DNA of 6,387 nt from Acidobacteriota bacterium (GCA_003225655.1 QIAW01000316.1:1-6387); one strand, 5' to 3'; shown: positions 1 to 5,275, counted from the stretch's first letter. Numbers and translations: made by a program. The notes: a model not told the origin generated them from the sequence alone.

Positions 1-255
1 CACGTGATCAGGGTTGCCGGTCCTTACATGAAAATCGTGGAGCAGATGGATGCGGTTTTGGCTGAAATGCGCGCCACCGGGGAGCTGCGCGGCGACCTCT
101 CTCTGCAGGCCATCCGTTCCGCCATTGCAGGGATGTTCGAATCATTGATTCGCGACCAGGTATTGGCCGAACGCATTAACTTTCCGGCCCGCTATTCTGC
201 CGACGATATCAAAAAGATTCTTCCCGTTGTTCTCGCGGCTTTTTCGCCCAAATAG
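1..255 (+). CDS. TetR-family transcriptional regulator, C-terminal part (5' end outside window)
   Basis: The frame is open from the left edge to TAG at 253-255, so only about the last 84 residues are visible. They are helical and match the TetR ligand-binding/dimerisation domain. The pattern is an amphipathic helix with EQMDAVLAEMRATGELRGDL, where the 'G-E-L-R-G-D' turn is typical of TetR C-terminal domains. A helix with AIAGMFESLIRDQVLAE follows, and then a final helix after YSADDIKKIL. The N-terminal helix-turn-helix is not in the window, so operator specificity cannot be read. The GTG at position 4 is not a likely start because a TetR protein needs about 110 more residues upstream. It is convergent with the peroxiredoxin gene, whose stop lies 49 bases further on; no clear terminator is seen between them. 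The family call is fairly sure; ligand and targets are unknown. It could regulate the redox genes to its right, but that is inference. Confidence 0.72.
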   Translation, partial: HVIRVAGPYMKIVEQMDAVLAEMRATGELRGDLSLQAIRSAIAGMFESLIRDQVLAERINFPARYSADDIKKILPVVLAAFSPK

Positions 256-304
256 TGATACTGCTCTGGCGCCGCTTATCTGCGCTGTAAGAATCACGGG
301 CCGG

Positions 305-790
305 CTACTGCAGTTTGCGCAGCACTTCAAAACAGTCTTCATGGGGTGGCTCTTCTCCAAGCTCGTAAATTTTGGAAAAGGCAATCTTGCCTTGCTTATC
401 CACGATGAAAATGGCGCGCTCGCTGATTCCCGGCAGAGGTGGCCCTTCGCGAAAAACCCCGTAGGTTTTTGCGACATTGCCATGTGGATAGAAGTCGCTC
501 GCCAGGGGATAACCCAAAATTCCAATGGATTTCTCCTGCCAGGCGATATGGCTGAAGATGGAATCACCGCTAATGCCCACGACCTGGGCATCAAAACCGG
601 CGAACTTTTCCAGGGCGGAATTGTAGGCCGGCATCTGTGCGGCTCAAGTCGGGCTCCAATCAAGAGCATAGAAAGCCAGCACTACATTCTTTTTACCGCG
701 ATAGCCACTCAACTTCAAAGTGTGGCGCTCGGTCCCGGTTGCGGCCGCTAACTCAAAATCTGGGGCAATATCTCCAACTTGTAAGGGCAA
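305..790 (-). CDS. Peroxiredoxin (AhpE/BCP-like thioredoxin fold), probable selenoprotein with in-frame UGA at the peroxidatic site
   Basis: Reduces hydroperoxides, probably in the cytosol (no signal peptide). Read from TTG at 790 to TAG at 307..305 it gives 161 residues, a normal length for this family. The N-terminal part has VGDIAPDFEL (about 5-14) and KKNVVLAFYALDWSPT (33-48). Codon 49 is TGA (646..644) where the family has its peroxidatic Cys (FxPLDWSPVC pattern). The same frame then continues intact with AAQMPAYN, AQVVGIS, a SDFYPHG segment, GISERAIFIVDKQGKIAFS and a final helix. The only Cys is residue 153, near the C-terminus, so without Sec49 the protein has no peroxidatic residue. 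The TTG start is chosen because GGAGAG lies 7 nt upstream and no ATG or GTG exists in frame before the upstream stop. A caller that treats TGA as stop sees only a 109-residue fragment from 634. Known: Sec-containing peroxiredoxins exist in bacteria. Inferred: this is one. Alternative: a nonsense mutation of TGC. Confidence 0.8.
596..646 (-). promoter_or_regulatory. Candidate bacterial SECIS element directly following the in-frame UGA
   Basis: On the minus strand, after TGA at 646..644, the RNA can fold into one long hairpin. CCGGC (631..627) pairs with GCCGG (601..597), with a G-U pair below it. A symmetric 2x2 mismatch follows, then AC/GU, a second 2x2 mismatch, and UUCC/GGAA closing a 5-nt loop GCCCU (616..612). 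That is 11 Watson-Crick pairs. The loop starts 27 nt after the UGA and has G as its first base. Both fit the bacterial SECIS rules as I remember them: loop about 16-37 nt from UGA, short apical loop, G in the first two loop bases. In bacteria this element lies inside the coding region and is bound by SelB. I folded it by hand; stability was not computed. Confidence 0.6.
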
Positions 791-797
791 AGGAATT

Positions 798-803
798 CTC
801 TCC
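798..803 (-). promoter_or_regulatory. Shine-Dalgarno GGAGAG deciding the TTG start of the peroxiredoxin gene
   Basis: GGAGAG on the minus strand is separated by 7 nt (AATTCCT) from TTG at 790..788. It places the start just before PLQVGDIAPDF, exactly where peroxiredoxins of this type begin, and so supports translation from well upstream of the TGA codon. Confidence 0.6.
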
Positions 804-831
804 GGGAAAACTGTGATGAGGGCAACCTTGG

Positions 832-837
832 ATTATA
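832..837 (-). promoter_or_regulatory. Candidate -10 box (TATAAT) for the peroxiredoxin gene
   Basis: A perfect TATAAT lies 41 nt upstream of the TTG start on the minus strand, inside ATATATAATC. No good -35 is seen at 17 nt; TTAACC at 862..857 (19-nt spacer) is the nearest candidate. It is in the right place for a short 5' leader, but a TATAAT in an AT-rich patch can be chance. Confidence 0.35.
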
Positions 838-895
838 TATGGACGTGAAGAGCTTGGGTTAATCCACCAGAGAGCGTCTTGTAATTGAGTCATTG

Positions 896-910
896 AATCA
901 TCAGATGATT
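896..910. promoter_or_regulatory. Perfect 15-bp palindrome, operator candidate 1
   Basis: AATCATC-A-GATGATT has 7-bp arms around one base. It lies in the 262-base spacer between the divergent peroxiredoxin and deiodinase-like genes. The 1-nt centre makes an RNA hairpin unlikely, so a binding site for a dimeric regulator is the natural reading. The regulator is unknown. Confidence 0.45.
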
Positions 911-919
911 GGGTTATTT

Positions 920-934
920 GAAGATGGCATCTTC
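920..934. promoter_or_regulatory. Perfect 15-bp palindrome, operator candidate 2
   Basis: GAAGATG-G-CATCTTC, again 7-bp arms around one base, is centred 24 bp from the first palindrome. Both share GATG/CATC next to the centre but in opposite order, so they may be sites for one regulator with relaxed outer bases or for two different ones. Confidence 0.42.
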
Positions 935-989
935 GCGTTGTCCCCGCGCAAAAATCCTCGCCAACGTCTAGCCCCATTGCCGCATCGTA

Positions 990-1026
990 GCTAACGGGGT
1001 TCCTGCGGCTAACGGGGTTCCTGCGG
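990..1026. repeat. Tandem duplication, two 18-bp copies
   Basis: GCTAACGGGGTTCCTGCG is present at 990-1007 and again, perfectly, at 1008-1025, followed by one more G. It ends about 14 bases before the ribosome binding site of the deiodinase-like gene, so it lies in its leader. Its identity implies a recent slippage or duplication event. Confidence 0.8.
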
Positions 1027-1052
1027 GAATTCCCTCTTCGAGGAGAAGCGCC

Positions 1053-1938
1053 ATGTTCGGATTCATCAGCAGCGAATACAACTACAGCCACTTCACCCGC
1101 GATAAGATGGCCCGCGATCTTAACAGCCGCGCCTTCGACCATGCTCCAGAGCCGGGTGAGCGCGCTCCAGACTTCACCGCCCGCACCTTGACCGGCGACT
1201 GCATTCGCTTGAGCGACTATCGAGATAGCAAGAATGTGGTCCTGACGTTTGGCTCGGCGACTTGTCCCATGACGGCCGGCTCCATCGCCGGCATGAACGG
1301 GTTGTTTGACCGTCATCGCGGCGACGATGTGGAGTTCTTGTTGGTATACGTGCGCGAAGCGCATCCCGGAGACGAGATTCCCGCGCATGAATCGATGTCC
1401 GACAAAGTCCGCGCCGCCGAAATCCTCGAAGAGCAGCAAATACGGCAAGCTTCCCAACCCAACCTACTTGATCGATAAATCAGGCCGCATCGCCTTCCGT
1501 GCCCAGTGGACCCAGGCCGGCATCGTAGAAGAAGCTTTGCAGCAGTTGCTGAAAATCCAGCATGAGCGCGGCCTCGACCACGCCGTGGTGCTGGGCGGTG
1601 AAGATCGTTCTGTTCCCGTCTCCTATCAGGTGCTCTACAGTTATCGCGCTCTGCAGCGCGGCGGCAGCAAGGCTATCCTCGATTTTCAGGATTCCATGGG
1701 GCTTCCCGGCAAAATGATAGTCGCCGGCAGCCGGCTTATAGCGCCGGTGGTAGAGAGTCCCGGCAAAAGCATGGCCGTAGCCGCGCTGGGTCTGGGAGTG
1801 GTCGCTGCGGCGCTCTATGCCGGCAAAGCTTTGCGCCGCCGCCGGATGATGCCTCGTAATCCTTACGACCGCTACGTCTTTGAGACCCCTGAAGCTGAAA
1901 CGCGTGGGGGCACCGATTACCCCGCGGTGGGAATCTAA
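1053..1938 (+). pseudogene. Deiodinase-like redoxin with C-terminal membrane segment, disrupted by internal deletion and frameshift
   Basis: ATG at 1053 follows AGGAGA (1041-1046) by 6 nt. The first frame encodes a thioredoxin-fold domain: GERAPDF (35-41), NVVLTFGSATCP (61-72) and FLLVYVREAHPGD (95-107), the VYxREAHP signature of iodothyronine-deiodinase-like proteins. Cys71 stands where animal deiodinases have Sec. This frame derails after about residue 129 (near 1440) and stops at 1476-1478. The +1 frame resumes from 1441 with YGKLPNPTYLIDKSGRIAFR, the next conserved block, and runs to TAA at 1936-1938. Family members, as I remember them, have about 20 residues (a WPVLVDD-like block) between the two, so some 55-60 nt seem deleted, with loss of frame. 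The distal part adds about 110 residues with no fold I recognise, one membrane helix (MAVAALGLGVVAAALYAG, from 1771) and a basic RRRR stop-transfer patch. Bacterial substrate unknown. A sequencing or assembly error is the alternative. Confidence 0.65.
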
Positions 1939-1943
1939 AAAAA

Positions 1944-1967
1944 CAGTTCTCAGTTCCCAGTTCTCAG
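1944..1967. repeat. Heptanucleotide-period tandem repeat (CAGTTCY)
   Basis: CAGTTCT CAGTTCC CAGTTCT CAG: three 7-nt units plus three bases, starting 6 nt after the stop of the deiodinase-like gene. A related 7-nt-period array is at 3203-3233. Confidence 0.7.
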
Positions 1968-2019
1968 CAAAGTGAACTGAATATGGCTCGCCAGATAATA
2001 ATGGGTATTATGGCTTCTT

Positions 2020-2787
2020 ATGCTGCCTACCTACAGTCTGGGCGACTTTGAACTCACGATTCTTTCCGACGGCGCTTATTATCTCGACGGTGGCGCTTTC
2101 TTTGGCATCATACCCAAGCCGCTCTGGGAAAAGAAAATGCCTGCCGACGAGCGCAACCGCCTCGCGGTTGGCTTGAACTCACTGCTGATTCGGACCGGGA
2201 AACAAAACATCCTGGTTGAAACCGGCATCGGCAATAAGCTGGGCGCGAGGCAGGCGCGCATCTACCAGCCGCAAGCCATGCTGCTCCAGAGCATGAATTC
2301 CGCCGGCATCAAGCCTGAGCAGATTGATATTGTCGTCAACTCGCATCTGCACTTCGATCATTGCGGCTGGAATACGGTGATCAAGGATGGCGTCGCGGTC
2401 CCGACCTTTCCCAACGCCCGTTACTATGCTCCGGAGGGCGAATGGCTGGTGGCCCAGGAGCAGCGCGAGCGTGACGGCGTCAGCTACATCAGCGACAACT
2501 ATGATCCCCTGATCCGCAGTGGCCAGATGCAGCTGTTACGGGAAGACGGGGAAATCATGCCTGGCGTGTCCCTGGGGAACTATCCGGGACACACGCGCGC
2601 CATGATAGCCGTCATGATCGAGAGCCGTGGGCAACAGGCCTGTTATATCTCTGACTTAATTCCCACCACGGCGCACCTCGATCTGGTGTGGGGCATGGGC
2701 TACGACCTGTTTCCGCTGGAGACGATTGAAAATAAGAAGCGCTATTACCGGCAGGCGATTTCCGGGAATGAAGCCTTGGCGTGGTGA
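2020..2787 (+). CDS. Metallo-beta-lactamase-fold hydrolase (lactonase-like), C-terminally truncated
   Basis: A 255-residue protein of the MBL superfamily, two-metal hydrolases that include AHL lactonases and glyoxalase II. Visible metal ligands are HLHFDH (His109, His111, Asp113, His114), His191 in PGHTRAM and Asp212 in YISDLIP. The N-terminal half (SLGDFELTILSDG, NSLLIRTG, NILVETGIGNKL) is that of the lactonase-like subgroup. The protein ends in RQAISGNEALAW. Relatives, as I recall them, continue for some 30 more residues through a Phe-x-His-Asp segment carrying the last metal-binding His. That segment is absent, so the 3' end looks lost and the enzyme may be impaired. No continuation was recognised in other frames downstream. 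There is no clear Shine-Dalgarno before ATG 2020; nearby ATGs at 2001 and 2010 are out of frame. There is no signal peptide. Substrate unknown. The superfamily call is sure; intactness is doubtful. Confidence 0.82.
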   Translation: MLPTYSLGDFELTILSDGAYYLDGGAFFGIIPKPLWEKKMPADERNRLAVGLNSLLIRTGKQNILVETGIGNKLGARQARIYQPQAMLLQSMNSAGIKPEQIDIVVNSHLHFDHCGWNTVIKDGVAVPTFPNARYYAPEGEWLVAQEQRERDGVSYISDNYDPLIRSGQMQLLREDGEIMPGVSLGNYPGHTRAMIAVMIESRGQQACYISDLIPTTAHLDLVWGMGYDLFPLETIENKKRYYRQAISGNEALAW

Positions 2788-3182
2788 AGTCGTTTTCCCG
2801 GTCCGTACCAGAAATAGTTACTCCCCCACCCCCCTTGCTGCTAGGGGAGAGAGTCCCTGGAACACCGTTTGACCCGCATAAACAGCGGCGAAGAGCGATA
2901 TCAGGGTACACCCTAGCTGGGCGGTAACAGCTCCAAGTTCGCGGCTACAGGCTCCAAAGCCGCGAGGATTAAGTTGTCAAACATTCATGACCTGCGGACA
3001 CCTTAGGCAATGAAAACGGAGCAAGGCATCCCCCGTTGAAGCAATATCCTGTTATCAAAGATCCGATCCTTGCAAATGCCTTCGGTGGAATGATCGCACA
3101 CAATTACAAGGAATTAGCGAAGTGATACCACGGATTCGCCGCAGAAGAGGCGAGGAAGCATCGACAGAGCAGAGAATCCCGG
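2788..3182. other. Gene-poor spacer between the MBL and dus genes
   Basis: About 395 bases with no convincing gene on either strand. It holds a C-rich stretch (2821-2834), a hairpin (2938-2966) and one 29-codon frame from TTG 3036 to TGA 3123-3125 (ending MIAHNYKELAK), which has no ribosome binding site and may be a fragment of a lost gene. No tRNA, intrinsic terminator with a T-run, or IS end was seen. It may be decayed coding DNA, in line with the truncated MBL gene on its left. Confidence 0.5.
2938..2966. repeat. Inverted repeat / hairpin
   Basis: TCGCGGCT (2939-2946) pairs with AGCCGCGA (2958-2965), 8 bp with one further G-U pair and an 11-nt loop. No T-run follows on either strand, so it is not a classic terminator. 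Role unknown. Confidence 0.4.
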
Positions 3183-4262
3183 TCAGGCGCTGACTATCTC
3201 TTCTGGCAATTGGCTGCTGGCTACCGGCAACTGTTTTTCAAAAAACTGCTCTACGTTTTCCAATATCTCGCGCCCGCTCTTGGCGTGGTGCACCGCCTGG
3301 CGCAGAGCGCTGCCATTGGGGACGCCATGCGTAAACCAGGAGGCAAACTGCTTCATCTTGCCTTCGGCCCCGGGCATGTCCTCTTCCAGAAGCATCCGGA
3401 AGTAAGTATGGATCATGGCATAGCGATCGGCGTGCGTGGGCTCGTTATAACGGCCGCTCTGCTGGTACTGCTCGATCTGACGGAAGATCCAGGGATTGGC
3501 GGGCGCCATGCGGCCAATCATCACCGCGTCACACTTTGTCTGCTCCACCATGGCGGCGGCGTCTTCGGGCGAACGTATGTCGCCATTCCCAATCACCGGA
3601 ATTTTGACCGCAGCCTTGACCGCGGCAATCCACTCCCAGCGCGCGGTGCCGCTGTAGCCTTGCTCACGCGTGCGGGCGTGCAACGCGACAGCCTGCAGGC
3701 CGCAGTTTTCTGCCAGCTTGGCCAGCTCCACGCATACGAGCTGCTTTTCATCCCAGCCAGCGCGGAACTTCACCGTAAAGGGAATTTTCACCGCTGCCCG
3801 GACTTTTTCAAAGATCACGCGAATGTGCGGCAGGTCACGCAGCAGCCCCGAGCCGCCGTTGCATTTCACCACACGCTTGGCGGGGCAGCCCAGGTTCAGG
3901 TCCACGAGGTCAAAGCCCAGTTCTTCAACGATTTTGGCGGCCCCGGCCAGTACCTCAGCATCGCTGCCGAACAGTTGTGCAGAGATGGGGTGCTCGTCGT
4001 CATAAAAATGCAGATAGCGCTTGCGCTTGGATTCGCGGCAGCGAAACAGGCCGTCGGCCGAGGTGAACTCGGTCATGATGAGCCCGCACCCGCCGAGGTT
4101 CTTGATGAAGCGCCGGAAGACTGTGTCTGTCACGCCAGCCATGGGAGCCAAGATGGTGGCCGGCGAAATCCGCACATCGCCGATGAGGACGGAATCCGGC
4201 ACCCGCGCAGGCCCTTGAGCCTCAACGCGCGATTCCACCGGAGTTTCCCAGTACTTGCGCAC
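3183..4262 (-). CDS. dusB: tRNA-dihydrouridine synthase, DusB type
   Basis: FMN-dependent enzyme that reduces uridine in the tRNA D-loop with NADPH. It has 359 residues. The TIM-barrel motifs are complete: ILAPMAGVTD (37-46), FMN-contacting QLFG (96-99), DLNLGCP (121-127) with catalytic Cys126, Lys133, VKFRAGW (164-170), HARTREQGYSG (195-205), GNGDI (225-229) and MIGRMAPANPWIF (248-260). A helical tRNA-binding domain follows to about 342. The start is GTG at 4262, with AAAGG 12 nt away, a rather long spacing. GTG at 4202 (Val21), preceded by AAGGG at 9 nt, is an alternative that would begin close to VLIGDVRI, where most DusB proteins start. The last residues (QLPVASSQLP) come from a 7-nt repeat and are not part of the enzyme core. 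It is divergent from the JAMM gene across 67 bases. Family sure; subtype B from the NLGCPxxxV and MIGR patterns. Confidence 0.93.
   Translation of the reverse strand: MRKYWETPVESRVEAQGPARVPDSVLIGDVRISPATILAPMAGVTDTVFRRFIKNLGGCGLIMTEFTSADGLFRCRESKRKRYLHFYDDEHPISAQLFGSDAEVLAGAAKIVEELGFDLVDLNLGCPAKRVVKCNGGSGLLRDLPHIRVIFEKVRAAVKIPFTVKFRAGWDEKQLVCVELAKLAENCGLQAVALHARTREQGYSGTARWEWIAAVKAAVKIPVIGNGDIRSPEDAAAMVEQTKCDAVMIGRMAPANPWIFRQIEQYQQSGRYNEPTHADRYAMIHTYFRMLLEEDMPGAEGKMKQFASWFTHGVPNGSALRQAVHHAKSGREILENVEQFFEKQLPVASSQLPEEIVSA
3203..3233 (-). repeat. Heptanucleotide-period repeat inside the 3' end of dusB
   Basis: On the minus strand: CAGTTGC, CGGTAGC, CAGCAGC, CAATTGC, then CAG, i.e. 4.4 imperfect units of 7 nt with consensus near CAGTWGC. 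Because 7 is not a multiple of 3 it codes for a 7-residue period (QLPVASS QLP). Confidence 0.65.
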
Positions 4263-4329
4263 AGAGCTATTTTACCTTTGTGGCCGTCTTTTAAGGACTT
4301 TCGTGCTTGTGTTTTAATAAGGCTTCATT

Positions 4330-4770
4330 ATGCTCAAAATTCCAGACAGTATTTTCCAGGAAATCCGCCGCCACGGCGAGGAGACCTATCCGCTTGAGTG
4401 CTGCGGCGTGTTGCTGGGAGAGGTGGATCTAGACGTCAATGAGCGCCGCGTCAGCCTCGCCATCCGCTGCGGCAACATGCGAACGGATTCCGCCCATAAT
4501 CGCTACCTCATCGATGACAAAGAGCTGCTTGCGGCGCAGAAGACGGCGCGCGAGCGGGGCGAGGATATTGTCGGCTTCTATCATTCGCATCCTGATCATC
4601 CGGCACAGTGGTCGCAGACCGATTTCGCCGAAGCCCACTGGATTGGCTGCTCCTACGTGATTACCGCCGTCGCCAAGGGCAAAGCAGAAATTACCAATTC
4701 CTTTCTGCTCGACGGCAGCACGGAAGAGGACAAGAAATTTGTGGACGAGAAGATTGAAGTTTTACGATAG
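4330..4770 (+). CDS. JAMM/MPN+ (M67) metallopeptidase, Mec-like
   Basis: A 146-residue zinc isopeptidase-like enzyme, single domain, cytosolic. The JAMM signature is complete: catalytic Glu23 in YPLECCGVLLGE, then His85-x-His87-Pro, seven residues, Ser95-x2-Asp98 (HSHPDHPAQWSQTD). The YP-E-CCG and FYHSHPDHPA patterns are those of Mec-type bacterial JAMM proteins, which in Mycobacterium release cysteine from the CysO carrier; QbsD and HcyD are relatives that trim a carrier C-terminus. The start ATG 4330 has AAGG 7 nt upstream. It is the first gene of the rightward cluster with a MoaD/ThiS-like carrier and an E1-like enzyme, which makes the carrier its likely substrate. The role in cysteine synthesis is inference, since no cysteine synthase gene is in the window. 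Family very sure. Confidence 0.9.
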   Translation: MLKIPDSIFQEIRRHGEETYPLECCGVLLGEVDLDVNERRVSLAIRCGNMRTDSAHNRYLIDDKELLAAQKTARERGEDIVGFYHSHPDHPAQWSQTDFAEAHWIGCSYVITAVAKGKAEITNSFLLDGSTEEDKKFVDEKIEVLR

Positions 4771-4797
4771 CGTTATCACAGCAGAGATGAAACTTGT

Positions 4798-4803
4798 GGA
4801 GGT
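4798..4803 (+). promoter_or_regulatory. Strong Shine-Dalgarno GGAGGT fixing the original start of the VOC gene
   Basis: GGAGGT is 5 nt before ATG 4809. That ATG opens the frame MLASSKIIGFALT, the N-terminal strand expected for the VOC protein, not the frame of the rest of the gene. It shows where the gene originally started. Confidence 0.6.
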
Positions 4804-4808
4804 GAAAA

Positions 4809-5125
4809 ATGCTGGCATCAAGCAAGATTATCGGGTTTGCTCTCACCATCTTGATCAGTTTGCGTTGGTGATGAAAGCCGGCGAAAGCATGATCCGCATC
4901 AGCAAGGTTCCGGACTTCACTCCGATCCGGAGCACCGTCCTCGGCTGGGAGGTGCAGAATATTGAAACCGCTGTAGCTTCCCTGAAAAAGCAGGGCGTTG
5001 CCTTCGAAAAATATCCCTTCATTCAAGACGCCGAGCTGGGCATCTGGACGGCGCCCACCGGCGACAAGGTTGCATGGTTCAAAGACCCGGATGGAAACGT
5101 GCTTTCCGTCAGCCAGCACAAGTAG
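4809..5125 (+). pseudogene. Glyoxalase/bleomycin-resistance (VOC) family protein, disrupted by internal deletion and frameshift
   Basis: ATG 4809 with an excellent ribosome binding site begins MLASSKIIGFALT, a typical first VOC beta strand. That frame reaches TGA at 4869-4871 after 20 codons. The rest of the protein is in another frame from about 4847: LDQFALVMKAGESMIRISKV, then LGWEVQNIETAVASLKKQGVAFEKYPF, LGIWTAPTGDKVAWFKDPDGNVLSVSQ and TAG at 5123-5125. Relatives of about 120-125 residues have a further roughly 20 residues (an RDxxKARxFYExxLGF-like helix and strand) between the two parts, so about 60-65 nt seem missing, with loss of frame. The C-terminal half is well preserved (the metal-ligand-type Glu of the last strand is replaced by N-V-L-S), so the lesion is recent or an artefact. 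An ATG at 4787 in the second frame could give a shortened protein but has no family-like N-terminus. It lies between the JAMM and carrier genes; substrate unknown. Confidence 0.65.
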
Positions 5126-5133
5126 CGGGGTTC

Positions 5134-5156
5134 AGGCTCTTCAGCAGAAAGAGCCT
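5134..5156 (+). terminator. Terminator-like hairpin after the VOC gene
   Basis: AGGCTCTT pairs with AAGAGCCT, an 8-bp stem with a 7-nt loop, starting 8 nt after the VOC stop. The following CTCCATTTCTC is only moderately T-rich, so termination may be weak. If active, it would separate the JAMM/VOC part from the carrier/E1 part. Confidence 0.4.
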
Positions 5157-5275
5157 CTCCATTTCTCGCAAGCTCTCCTTGCCGCCCGCCCGAGCCAATT
5201 CGCCCGTCTTGAGCTCATCATTCTTTGTATCCGAAGACTTGCTGAACGCATCCTTGTTATTATTAAAAAGCGATT

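Noticed and set aside
305..634. Peroxiredoxin taken as a 109-residue protein starting at ATG 634
   Set aside because: It would lack the first half of the thioredoxin fold and the active site, has no ribosome binding site, and the intact N-terminal half lies in the same frame upstream of the TGA.
142..751. Other long frames over the peroxiredoxin gene on both strands
   Set aside because: They are shadows in other frames with no family-like motifs; the peroxiredoxin frame explains the stretch.
1260..1275. Deiodinase-like gene as a second selenoprotein
   Set aside because: The codon at the active site (FGSAT-C-P) is TGT, cysteine, not TGA.
1430..1450. Programmed +1 ribosomal frameshift in the deiodinase-like gene
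   Set aside because: No slippery site is visible at GAGCAGCAAATACGG and a conserved block of about 20 residues is missing, which frameshifting would not explain.
753..1457. Minus-strand frame of 234 codons across the divergent spacer and deiodinase-like gene
   Set aside because: It is antisense to the deiodinase-like coding region, runs through the tandem repeat and shows no protein-like conservation.
2785..2810. TGA at the end of the MBL gene as a second selenocysteine codon
   Set aside because: Read-through gives only a short SRFPGPYQK tail before TAG and does not align with the expected C-terminal His segment.
3036..3125. A 29-codon small protein from TTG 3036
   Set aside because: No ribosome binding site, rare start codon and no recognised family; at most a gene remnant.
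4263..4329. Promoters in the 67-base divergent spacer between dusB and the JAMM gene
   Set aside because: AT-rich hexamers such as TAAAAT are present, but no pair with proper -35/-10 spacing could be supported.
3210..4397. Long plus-strand reading frame of 395 codons opposite dusB
   Set aside because: It mirrors the codon structure of the well-supported dusB gene on the other strand, overlaps the JAMM gene start and has no recognisable domain.
4840..4872. Programmed frameshift or Sec recoding at the TGA (4869-4871) in the VOC gene
   Set aside because: The TGA frame after 4850 does not read as VOC protein; the true continuation is in another frame with residues missing, so a deletion is simpler.
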